A stretch of 11,718 nucleotides of DNA, taken from NCBI GenBank assembly GCA_937860285.1, contig CALMBS010000138.1, positions 1 to 11,718 on the forward strand, read 5' to 3'. Below the pieces are notes generated by a model. That model had not been told where the DNA came from. It saw only the letters and a program-made list of their open reading frames with translations, and did not search any database. Source of the stretch: an uncultured Chloroflexota bacterium (GTDB taxonomy: Bacteria; Chloroflexota; Dehalococcoidia; UBA2247; RBG-13-53-26). The position numbers and the translations under genes were made by a program. Of the stretch, positions 1 through 6,935 are shown in pieces. The number at the start of each line of letters is the position of its first letter. Position 1 is the first letter of the stretch.

Positions 1-677
1 CCCCCTCTTTCGTCCGGTCGGTCATCACCCCCTTTATCGTCAATCGGCAGAAGAAGTCCCACTACGGCCAGGTGGTCCCCATCGAGGAGGTGGAGCGCAT
101 CCTCGGCTTCGTCAACTCCGTTGTCAGGCTGCCCTGCATCTGCCGCCAGGCGATGACGGGCACCGAGCAGCGCTATTGCTATGGGGGCAGCATGGTCCCC
201 CAGGAGCAGGCGGGCTTCGCCCGTATTGCACGCGAGCTGGATGCGAGCTGGCTCACCGGCCCGGACACCGGAGGGCTGGAGGGGCTCTCCAGGGAGGAGG
301 CGCTGGCCAGCTTCCGGGAGCTGGAGAAGAAGGCCCTGTGCCACACCGTCTGGACCTTCGTGACCCCGTTCATCGGCGGCATCTGCAACTGCGACAGGTC
401 GGACTGCGGGGCCATGCAGGCTACCGTCACCGCGGGCCTCCCGGTGATGTTCCGGGCGGAGTATGTGGCCCAGCTGGACCCCGGGCTCTGCAACGGGTGC
501 CGCCAGTGCATGCGCGTCTGCCAGTTCGGGGCCATGGGGTACAGCGTCGCCCACGAGAAGGTTGTCATCGACCCGCGGCGGTGCTACGGCTGTGGCATCT
601 GCCGCTCCGTGTGCACCAGGGACGCCATCAGCCTGGCCGACCGCGCCTCGGTGCCGCTGGGCCAGGGCGTGTGGTGA
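1..677 (+). CDS. Ferredoxin-like 2[4Fe-4S] protein, copy 1 (5' end outside window)
   Basis: An open frame runs from base 3 to the TGA, giving 224 visible residues. By alignment to the complete neighbour (copy 2), about 58 N-terminal residues lie left of the window, so the internal GTG at 72 is not the start. The C-terminal part holds two bacterial ferredoxin motifs, CNGCRQCMRVC and CYGCGICRSVC, each ligating a [4Fe-4S] cluster in known families. The region before them has further cysteines shared with copy 2: LPCICR, RYCYG, ALCHTVW and CNCDRSDC. Those could bind another metal or cluster, which is inference. No signal peptide or membrane segment is visible in this part, so a cytoplasmic electron-transfer role is likely; the redox partner is not identifiable. 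Copy 2 follows on the same strand and is roughly 70% identical by eye, which indicates tandem duplication. The ferredoxin domain is sure; the specific function is unknown. Confidence 0.85.
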   Translation, partial: PSFVRSVITPFIVNRQKKSHYGQVVPIEEVERILGFVNSVVRLPCICRQAMTGTEQRYCYGGSMVPQEQAGFARIARELDASWLTGPDTGGLEGLSREEALASFRELEKKALCHTVWTFVTPFIGGICNCDRSDCGAMQATVTAGLPVMFRAEYVAQLDPGLCNGCRQCMRVCQFGAMGYSVAHEKVVIDPRRCYGCGICRSVCTRDAISLADRASVPLGQGVW

Positions 678-762
678 ACGCTGTCTAAGTAGCCTGCACG
701 ACCCGTGACTACGTAGGAGGCACAGTACCCGTTGGCCTTCATCCCTGCCAGAATTGACCATG

Positions 763-779
763 GCGCATGTTGCGCATGC
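763..779. repeat. Short direct and inverted repeat upstream of ferredoxin copy 2
   Basis: GCGCATG occurs twice, separated by TT (763-769 and 772-778). The same stretch contains the inverted pair GCATG/CATGC (765-769 and 775-779). It sits about 70 bases before the ATG of ferredoxin copy 2, in a spacer with no convincing gene, so it could be an operator. A CATAAT box at 798-803 resembles a -10 element but has no acceptable -35 at normal spacing. The repeat is short enough to be chance. Confidence 0.25.
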
Positions 780-837
780 TGCTCTAGCGGCTGCGACCAT
801 AATCAACCGTCAGCACAACTGGCAGTGCGGGGATGCC

Positions 838-849
838 AGAGGGGGGGAG
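838..849 (+). promoter_or_regulatory. Ribosome binding site deciding the start of ferredoxin copy 2
   Basis: AGAGGGGGGGAG lies directly before the ATG. AGAGG at 838-842 leaves 7 bases to the start, normal Shine-Dalgarno spacing. No comparable site precedes the alternative starts at 754 or 760. Confidence 0.6.
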
Positions 850-1698
850 ATGTGCGAGTTCTGCCACACTCACGGCGAGGGTCAGAAGTGGTACCTGCAG
901 GCCCGATACTACTCCGAAGACTTCCTTAGTGACCTGAGACGGCGCCAGTTTATTCAGGGGTTCATCAAGGACCCGGAGTACTTCCGGCATTCCCTGTGGC
1001 GGCTGGAGAAGCTCCGGCGGCTTCCGTCATATGTCCGTGCGGTCATCAGCCCCTTTGTCCACCGGAGACAAAAGAGGGCCCATTACGGGCAGGTCCTGCC
1101 TATCGAGGAGGTGGAGCGCATCTTTGGCTTCGTCAACTCCATTACCAGGCTGCCCTGCCTGTGCCGCCAGGCAATGACGGGCATCGAGCAGAGACACTGC
1201 TATGCGCTCAGCATGGTCCCGCACGAGCAGTCCGAGCTGCTGGGTGTGGTGCGCCAGTTCGGCTCGGACTACCTCACGGGCCCGAACACCGGCGGCCTGG
1301 AGGCGGTCACCAGGGAAGAGGCCCTGGCCAGCCTGAGGTTGATCGAGAGGAAGGGCCTCTGCCACACCGTCTGGACCTTCGTCACCCCGTTCATCGGGAG
1401 CATCTGCAACTGCGACCGTTCGGACTGCGTGGCCATGCGGGCCACCCTCAACCTGGACTACCCGATGATGTTCCCGGCGGAGTACGTGGCGGAGGTTGAT
1501 CCCGAGTGCTGCAACGGGTGCCGGCAGTGCATGCGGGTCTGCCAGTTCGGGGCCATGGGGTACAGCATCGCCTGCGAGAAGGTGGTCATAGACCCGCGGC
1601 GGTGCTACGGCTGCGGCATCTGCCGCAGCGCCTGCACCCAGGATGCCATCGTCCTCGCCGAGCGCTCTTCTCCGGCCCTGGTACCCAGCCGCGGGTGA
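850..1698 (+). CDS. Ferredoxin-like 2[4Fe-4S] protein, copy 2
   Basis: This is a complete 282-residue protein. I chose the ATG at 850 because a purine-rich Shine-Dalgarno stretch (838-849) precedes it and the product then begins MCEFCHTHGEG, with a CxxC pair at the very N-terminus. Upstream in-frame starts (TTG 754, ATG 760) add an Ala/His-rich stretch with no ribosome site. Residues 221-231 (CNGCRQCMRVC) and 252-262 (CYGCGICRSAC) are the two [4Fe-4S] motifs of a bacterial ferredoxin domain. Further cysteines at about 103, 105, 117, 171, 186, 188 and 193 are shared with copy 1, so the N-terminal two thirds form a conserved Cys-rich module of its own, possibly binding an extra metal or cluster. 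No membrane segment is seen. The role is probably electron transfer in the cytoplasm; partner and pathway are unknown. It ends convergently against the propeller operon, 40 nt from that operon's last stop codon. Confidence 0.88.
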   Translation: MCEFCHTHGEGQKWYLQARYYSEDFLSDLRRRQFIQGFIKDPEYFRHSLWRLEKLRRLPSYVRAVISPFVHRRQKRAHYGQVLPIEEVERIFGFVNSITRLPCLCRQAMTGIEQRHCYALSMVPHEQSELLGVVRQFGSDYLTGPNTGGLEAVTREEALASLRLIERKGLCHTVWTFVTPFIGSICNCDRSDCVAMRATLNLDYPMMFPAEYVAEVDPECCNGCRQCMRVCQFGAMGYSIACEKVVIDPRRCYGCGICRSACTQDAIVLAERSSPALVPSRG

Positions 1699-1744
1699 TG
1701 GCGCGCGGGGACGGAGCCAGCGGAGGTCCGTTGCGCCGTCACCT
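1693..1744. terminator. Bidirectional hairpin between convergent genes
   Basis: GGTGATGGCGC (1694-1704) pairs with GCGCCGTCACC (1733-1743) in an 11-bp stem with one G-T wobble; an outer G-T at 1693/1744 may extend it. Inside the loop GGAC (1709-1712) can pair with GTCC (1726-1729). The stem overlaps the stop codon of the plus-strand ferredoxin gene and that of the minus-strand propeller gene, so one structure could end both transcripts. There is no T-run on either side, so it is not a classical intrinsic terminator; it may act with Rho or as a 3'-end stabiliser. Confidence 0.5.
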
Positions 1745-4700
1745 ACGGGAGGTGCGAAGCACCGCCGCCCGCCGCCGGGCCCGCAGTATGCGGTGCAGCC
1801 TGGGGCAGATGAAGGCCAGGATGACGGCGGCCATCACCAGCAGAGTCAGCACCAGCATGACAGGCATCCAGGGGGACGGCGTGACCCGGATGGATATCGG
1901 AGCGCCCAGGTCCGCGGGACCATAGAGTATCCGGCCGCAATCGTCGATGGACCAGACCACGATGTCGTGGTCGCCGCGACCCAGGTACAGCTGGATCCCG
2001 GAGCCGTTCCCTATGTGGTTGCGCACGCCGTCGACAAACACCTGAACGAACTCCCCTTCGCCGGTGCCCTCCCAACGGACACCCACTGTCGGCCCGGTGC
2101 TGGCCCCCTGGGCCGGCGACGTGATCCGGAGGCTGGCGCTCGTATTCAAGAAGTAGATGCCGCCGGCCCCGGCCACGCCCAGCACGCCCGGCCGATGGGT
2201 CTCGAACAGCGAGACCGACAACAGGTCGAAGCCCAGGAACGCCGTCAGGCGTTCGCCGCTATCCGGGTCCGCCACAGCCAGGTATGGGGTTTGGCTGCTC
2301 GCGTAGTAGGGAATCGTTGCCGGCTCGCTGACCGCGGACAGCACCTCCGCCCGGCCGTCGCCGTCCGCATCTGCCGGGAAGAGCAGAGGGTACTTGGCCC
2401 AGCCGTAGCCCCCGGACTCTTCTCCCAGCAGCGGGCTCACGGGCACGGTGGCTACCGGCTGGTCATTGGCTACATCGTAGACCTCGACCCGCTGCTGACT
2501 GCAGTAGTATCCGGAATAGGCTTCAACCGAGGAAAGGGACAGCCAGGCCAGGTCGTCCTTCCCGTCGCCGGTAACGTCCCCCGCACTGCGGGCCGGGAGG
2601 CCGGACTTCCACCCGCTCCCGCCCCAGGACGACTGGTTGGTCAACAGGTGCTCCCACAGAGTCGTACCGTCCCTGCCGGAGATGGCCCTCAGTACTGCGC
2701 CGAATTCCCCGGGTGAGGTGGGGTCACCGTAGACCTGGTAGGAGTCACAGCACATGAGCGCATCTGGGCAGCCATCACCATCGAAGTCGCCGCCGGAGAG
2801 CTCGACGGTGGAGGTCCAGCCGGGGATGGCGACTCGCAGGAGCTGTTCCCCGGAGACCGGGGAACGCTTCAGCAGAATGGCTTGGGAGGGTGGGCTGGGA
2901 GTCTTGTCCCACTCCTGGTCATTCTGCGGAGTGCCCGGGTCCCGCTGGACATAGGCCAGCTCCCTCACGTCGTCTCCGTTGGCGTCCGGCACCACCTGGG
3001 CGAACTCGATCAGGCACCCCGTCTCCGCATCCAAGGTCAGGTGCGGCAGATACGAGGCGGCGCTGCCGGAGCTCTCCAGCAGGACGATCTGGCTCTCGCA
3101 GAGGACCGCCAGGTCGCCGACGTTGTCGGAGTTGATGTCGTCCAGCGCCGTGAACCTTACGGTGGCGCCGTCTACCCATTCGGCGCCCGTGGTGGTCCAG
3201 AGGGCGGCGCCGGCGCTGTCGAAGACGGTCAGGTTGTCGGTGGCCACCACCGCGATGGCGTAGCCGGAGGCCCCGTTCCGCATAACCTGCAGTGACCCCA
3301 CCGGCTGCCCCGCGGAGAAGGTGGTCAGCTCGCCGCTGCTGCCGTCGAAGACGTAGACGGAGTCGCCGCGGTAGCCGATGACGTCCTGGCCGCCGTCGGC
3401 GCCCATCAGATCGGATGTCACCTCCACCCCTTGCAGACCGCCACCGTCCCTCAGGTCGCCTGGCGATACCTCGTAGGACCAGGCGATTCCTCCGGTGGCC
3501 CCGTCCATTACCTTCAGCAATCGCATCTGTGGCTCCGGCGGCTCCATCGAGGTCGTGTAGGGGGGAGCGGCCAGCGTGATGCCGTCCTCGTTGACGGAGG
3601 GGGAGTAGTTCCAGGACTCCATCTTCCACTGGGCGCTGAAGAGGAAGTCCTCCGCGTCATCGCCGACGAAGCGGCCCGGGGCTGCCCTGACGTTGCGGAT
3701 GAGGGGATAGCGCCACAGGACGTCCCCCGCGGACGACAGGGCCGCCATCTCGCTGCCGACCAGAAAGGCATCCGCCCCGATCTGCCGCACGTTGTAGGGC
3801 GCCCCCTCCAGTCCGGACGAGTCTATGGTCTTGAGCACCGTTTCGCCGTCGGCCAGGTCCAGCAGCCGAATCATGTCCTGCCCGGCCGCGATCACCACGG
3901 GCCTGCCGCCGAAGGTGCCGACGCTGAGGGACCAGCTCCAGTTCCCGCAGTCCCTGTCCCAGAGCCTGTTCCCGGAGGCATCGAGGAGCGCCATCCGGGG
4001 CCGGCTCTCCACGGACCCGCCGCCGTGCTGCAGTGAGCCCTGGTAGGATGCGAGGATCCCCGGCCGGCCATCGGCCGTGGCGTTGGGGGCCACTGCCATG
4101 CCCCCCCCGGAGCCGAATTCCTCGGGCGTCAGCTCGAGCTCCCATTCCAGCCCCCTGTCCTTGAGGTTGTAGAGCCGCACGGAGGCGTCCGTTGAGGCCA
4201 CCGCCACTTGGCCTGCTTCACGGTCCACGGTCAGGATTTCCTGTGCCGTTGTCTGGGTGGCCTCGCCGTAGGCGACAGCTTCCGGCAGCCGGGTCTGCCA
4301 CCTGGCTTCACCGGTCTGTCCATCGAGCAGGAAGAGGCGTCCGTCCGTCGCGGCCGCGAAGACCTCGTCGTCGCCGTCACCGTTGAGATCGCCGAGGGAG
4401 TCCAGGCTGCTGGCGTTGCGTGTGGCGCCCGACCGCCAGCGTTCGGCGCCGTCCCTGGCGTCCACGGCCAGCACCAGCCCATCGGAGACCATCGCCAGGC
4501 TCTGCGAGCCTTCGTTTTGCATCACCGCGAGGCTGGTGATGGATGTCTGGCGCTCTGTCCAGTGCCTGTCGTCCCAGACCTTCACCATCGGGGCATATTG
4601 CCAGAGTCTCTCCCAGGTGACTCCGTCGTAGCAGCGGAGCGCGGGCACCTGGGTGCCGCCGAGCGTCACCACCACCTCGCGGATGCCGTCGCCGGTGACA

Positions 4701-5062
4701 TCATCAATAAGCGTGACATAGCGCACTCCGAGAGGGGAGTACAGGAAGTGCCGCAGATTGCCGTTCAGGTCCAGGACATAGAGCCCGGCGTAGGTCCCCT
4801 GGAAGACCAGGTCTCCGCTGCCGTCGCTCAAGCTGCCCATGACCATCTCTGCCAGGCCCTCTGCGTAGAGGCCGAAGGGCAGGCAGGTGACCGAGGCCTC
4901 TGCCACCGGGTCAGCGGCAGGCGGTTCAATCCGGTCCGTAGGCCCCTGGCGCGCGACCAGGGCGCCGGCGGCCAGCAGCCCGGCAACGACAATGCCGGCT
5001 GCCGCCAGCACGATGGCCAGCAATCTCGCCATCCTGGCCATTCCCCTTCCCCTACCCGACAT
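1739..5062 (-). CDS. Membrane-anchored FG-GAP/VCBS beta-propeller protein (operon gene 4)
   Basis: The product has 1107 residues. Residues 12-37 are a hydrophobic signal or anchor. About 60-970 is repetitive propeller-type sequence with Ca-binding-like loops: DDVTGDGIREV (120), GDLNGDGDDEV (224), DDINSDNVGDL (641), GDFDGDGCPDA (758), GDVTGDGKDDL (828) and ADADGDGRAEV (897). PQQ-like blade motifs such as LLDGQTGEARWQ (245-256) lie between them. Residues 976-1060 look like an Ig-like beta domain. About 1066-1086 is a transmembrane helix followed by an Arg-rich tail, so the bulk should lie outside the membrane. The start at 5062 has GGAG 7 bases upstream and overlaps the permease stop by 11 nt, suggesting translational coupling; an ATG at 5041 behind AGGGGAAGGGGA is an alternative. 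It is a full-length paralogue of operon gene 1. FG-GAP domains are known in adhesion, ligand binding and matrix proteins; the ligand here is unknown. Confidence 0.85.
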   Translation of the reverse strand: MSGRGRGMARMARLLAIVLAAAGIVVAGLLAAGALVARQGPTDRIEPPAADPVAEASVTCLPFGLYAEGLAEMVMGSLSDGSGDLVFQGTYAGLYVLDLNGNLRHFLYSPLGVRYVTLIDDVTGDGIREVVVTLGGTQVPALRCYDGVTWERLWQYAPMVKVWDDRHWTERQTSITSLAVMQNEGSQSLAMVSDGLVLAVDARDGAERWRSGATRNASSLDSLGDLNGDGDDEVFAAATDGRLFLLDGQTGEARWQTRLPEAVAYGEATQTTAQEILTVDREAGQVAVASTDASVRLYNLKDRGLEWELELTPEEFGSGGGMAVAPNATADGRPGILASYQGSLQHGGGSVESRPRMALLDASGNRLWDRDCGNWSWSLSVGTFGGRPVVIAAGQDMIRLLDLADGETVLKTIDSSGLEGAPYNVRQIGADAFLVGSEMAALSSAGDVLWRYPLIRNVRAAPGRFVGDDAEDFLFSAQWKMESWNYSPSVNEDGITLAAPPYTTSMEPPEPQMRLLKVMDGATGGIAWSYEVSPGDLRDGGGLQGVEVTSDLMGADGGQDVIGYRGDSVYVFDGSSGELTTFSAGQPVGSLQVMRNGASGYAIAVVATDNLTVFDSAGAALWTTTGAEWVDGATVRFTALDDINSDNVGDLAVLCESQIVLLESSGSAASYLPHLTLDAETGCLIEFAQVVPDANGDDVRELAYVQRDPGTPQNDQEWDKTPSPPSQAILLKRSPVSGEQLLRVAIPGWTSTVELSGGDFDGDGCPDALMCCDSYQVYGDPTSPGEFGAVLRAISGRDGTTLWEHLLTNQSSWGGSGWKSGLPARSAGDVTGDGKDDLAWLSLSSVEAYSGYYCSQQRVEVYDVANDQPVATVPVSPLLGEESGGYGWAKYPLLFPADADGDGRAEVLSAVSEPATIPYYASSQTPYLAVADPDSGERLTAFLGFDLLSVSLFETHRPGVLGVAGAGGIYFLNTSASLRITSPAQGASTGPTVGVRWEGTGEGEFVQVFVDGVRNHIGNGSGIQLYLGRGDHDIVVWSIDDCGRILYGPADLGAPISIRVTPSPWMPVMLVLTLLVMAAVILAFICPRLHRILRARRRAAVLRTSRR

Positions 5063-5996
5063 CCTTGCGCTCCGTCATCACCACGGCCACCGCCAGAGAT
5101 CCGGCGGTGAGCACCATCAGCAGAACCACCGATACCCAGGGTCTGACGTAGTTGGCCAGCTCCCCCGGGTACTGGTACTCGGAGGTTTCTTCCCAGGGGT
5201 AGTACTCCTCCCACCGGTTCCCTCCGAATATGCCGGTGAATATCCGTATCTCATTGAGCTCATTGGCGGGCAGCATCTCCCCGCCTAGCGCCTGCTCGAG
5301 GGCGGGCGCGAAGGCGTTGCCTAATTGGTAGGAGCCGTCCATCAGGTAGATGTGGTTGTTCTCGTAGGATTCCGAATGCAGGCCGAAGATGCTGCTTATG
5401 GGGCCGAACAAGAACATGAAGAGGACCACCCCGCAGGCCAGCACGGTGATGGCCACCTGATTGTCGATCAGGGAGGACATCGCCAGCGATATGGAGCTGA
5501 ACACCAGGATCACCAGCAGTGAGTAGAGGAGGATCCAGGGGACGGCGGCCAGCAGCGCGGCGAAGGTGGGCGCGTCCACCGGAAGCATGAACCACAGGAG
5601 GACCGCCTGCGTCAGCAGGATGATGGCCATCATGAGGAGGGCATGGACCACTATGGCGGCGAACTTCCCCAGCACGATCTGGCGCCGCGATATGGGCTTG
5701 CTGACCAGGGTGAGGAGCGTGCCGTCGCCGGCCTCCTTGGAGAGGGCTCCCGCGGCGCTGGTGACCACGGCCATGGCCAGGAACAGCCCGGCGGTCCAGA
5801 TGAAGGAGATGCCAATGAAGTGCTTGACCACCACGTAGGTCTCCATCTCCGGCGACAGCCCGGCGTTCTCCAGCTCAAAGCGCCAGAATATGCCGGTAAT
5901 CACCGGCAGGAAGAGGCCGAGCACCATGAGGGTGAGGGTCCTCTTCCACCCCGTGAGGTCGATGAGCGTCTTGCGCAGTATGGCGGCGAATCCCAT
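5052..5996 (-). CDS. ABC-2 type transporter permease (operon gene 3)
   Basis: A 314-residue integral membrane protein with six predicted helices at about 20-38, 60-82, 112-136, 144-172, 180-200 and 286-306. The cytoplasmic segment after helix 2, KEAGDGTLLTLVSKPISRRQ (87-106), is the typical coupling region of ABC-2 permeases, resembling the E-x-G-T-L-x-x-L-x-x-P-x-S-R pattern seen in many members. Between helices 5 and 6 lies an unusually long segment (about 201-285), rich in Tyr, Glu and Asn and predicted to be extracytoplasmic. The ATG directly follows the ATPase TAG, with GGAGG (ending 5 bases before the start) inside the end of the ATPase gene. With that ATPase it should form a homodimeric or 2+2 exporter-type complex in the cytoplasmic membrane. 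The substrate is not apparent. Its stop overlaps the start of a propeller gene, which points to a shared function. Confidence 0.9.
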   Translation of the reverse strand: MGFAAILRKTLIDLTGWKRTLTLMVLGLFLPVITGIFWRFELENAGLSPEMETYVVVKHFIGISFIWTAGLFLAMAVVTSAAGALSKEAGDGTLLTLVSKPISRRQIVLGKFAAIVVHALLMMAIILLTQAVLLWFMLPVDAPTFAALLAAVPWILLYSLLVILVFSSISLAMSSLIDNQVAITVLACGVVLFMFLFGPISSIFGLHSESYENNHIYLMDGSYQLGNAFAPALEQALGGEMLPANELNEIRIFTGIFGGNRWEEYYPWEETSEYQYPGELANYVRPWVSVVLLMVLTAGSLAVAVVMTERKDVG

Positions 5997-6935
5997 CTAC
6001 TCCTCCCTCCCCTGGTCCATGGTGCTGCGGTAGATGTCCTCCAGCCTGACCTGCTCCTCGCCGAAGGTCTTGAGCAGGCTGCCCGTTTTGGTTACGGCCT
6101 CCATCACGGCCACCTGGAGCTTCGCCATGTCCGGGCTGCTGATGTGGATGACGCCGTCGGCGGCGCGCTCCATCTGCTGAATGCACGGGTGGCCCTCCAG
6201 CGCCTTCAGCACCGCCTCGTTGTTGGACGTGTTCAGGACATAGCGGTTCAGGGCCATCTCCTCTTTCATGTCCTTGACGCTGTCCTCGGCCACCGTGCGG
6301 CCCTTGTTGATCAGGGTCACCGAGTCGATGAGGTACTCCAGCTCCGACAGGATGTGGCTGCTGATGAAGACGGTCACGCCCTGCTCCCGCGGGAGGCCCT
6401 TGAGCTTCTCCAGGAGGGACATCCGGCCGTCCGGGTCCAGGTTGGCGGTGGGCTCGTCCAGCACCAGCAGCTCCGGCTTGTGGGTCATGGCCTGGGCGAT
6501 GCTCAGCCGCTGCTTCATGCCGGCGCTGAACCCGCCCACCTTTGACCCGGCGAAGTCAGCCAGCTCGAGCCATTCCAGGAGCTCCTGGCTGCGGCTCTCG
6601 GCCTCGGTGGTCTTGATCCCGCTCAAAGCGGCCATGTGGACCAGGTAGTCGAAGGCGGTCCAGTCCTTGTAGAAGGAGGGACGCTCGGGGGAGTAGCCGA
6701 TGGCCCGGCGCGCGTCCACGGAGCCGATGGGGTACCCCTTGATGAATCCCTCACCGCTGGTGCGCCTGATGGCGCCCACCAGGAGCTTGATGGTGGTGGA
6801 CTTGCCGGCCCCGTTGGGGCCCACGAACCCGTGGATGGTCCCTTTGTCGACCTTCACGTCCAGGCCGTCGACGGCCCCCAGCTTGCCGTATCTCTTGGTC
6901 AGCCCCCGGGTCTCTATGATCGCGCTAGCGGACAT
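5997..6935 (-). CDS. ABC transporter ATP-binding protein (operon gene 2)
   Basis: The product is 312 residues from the ATG at 6935, chosen because GGAGG lies 5 bases upstream; a more distal in-frame ATG at 6947 itself overlaps that GGAGG. All nucleotide-binding motifs are present: Walker A GPNGAGKST (39-47), a GYSPE segment where many families have the Q-loop (80-84), signature FSAGMKQR (136-143, a variant of LSGGQ), Walker B LLVLDEP (156-162), D-loop ANLDP (164-168) and H-loop SSH (His194). About 225-312 is a C-terminal extension common in the CcmA/BcrA-type subfamily that powers ABC-2 permeases. It should hydrolyse ATP at the inner face of the membrane to drive the adjacent permease. Its first 11 bases overlap the end of the upstream propeller gene. 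The catalytic set looks intact. Confidence 0.95.
   Translation of the reverse strand: MSASAIIETRGLTKRYGKLGAVDGLDVKVDKGTIHGFVGPNGAGKSTTIKLLVGAIRRTSGEGFIKGYPIGSVDARRAIGYSPERPSFYKDWTAFDYLVHMAALSGIKTTEAESRSQELLEWLELADFAGSKVGGFSAGMKQRLSIAQAMTHKPELLVLDEPTANLDPDGRMSLLEKLKGLPREQGVTVFISSHILSELEYLIDSVTLINKGRTVAEDSVKDMKEEMALNRYVLNTSNNEAVLKALEGHPCIQQMERAADGVIHISSPDMAKLQVAVMEAVTKTGSLLKTFGEEQVRLEDIYRSTMDQGREE

Noticed and set aside
754..849. N-terminal extension of ferredoxin copy 2 from TTG 754 or ATG 760
   Set aside because: No ribosome site is present and the sequence is Ala/His-rich and unlike a protein start; the ATG at 850 has an adjacent purine-rich site and gives an N-terminal CxxC.
732..929. Small Cys-rich frame (CCACCSSGC) starting with TTG, behind an AGGAGG at 715-720
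   Set aside because: The spacer of 11 bases is long, the start is TTG, third-position G/C is low compared with the real genes here, and its second half overlaps the start of ferredoxin copy 2. It is probably a chance frame.
1643..2716. Long plus-strand frames opposite the propeller genes (for example 1643-2716, 4208-5110, 5643-6545, 6946-8169)
   Set aside because: They are the complement of strongly supported minus-strand genes in GC-rich DNA, have Arg/Gly/Pro-rich low-complexity products, and show no domain or ribosome site.
1739..5062. PQQ-dependent dehydrogenase identity for the propeller proteins
   Set aside because: Blade-like motifs (LLDGQTGEARWQ) are present, but no recognisable PQQ-binding catalytic set was seen, and the Ca-loop motifs with C-terminal Ig and membrane anchor point to FG-GAP/VCBS-type structural or binding proteins.
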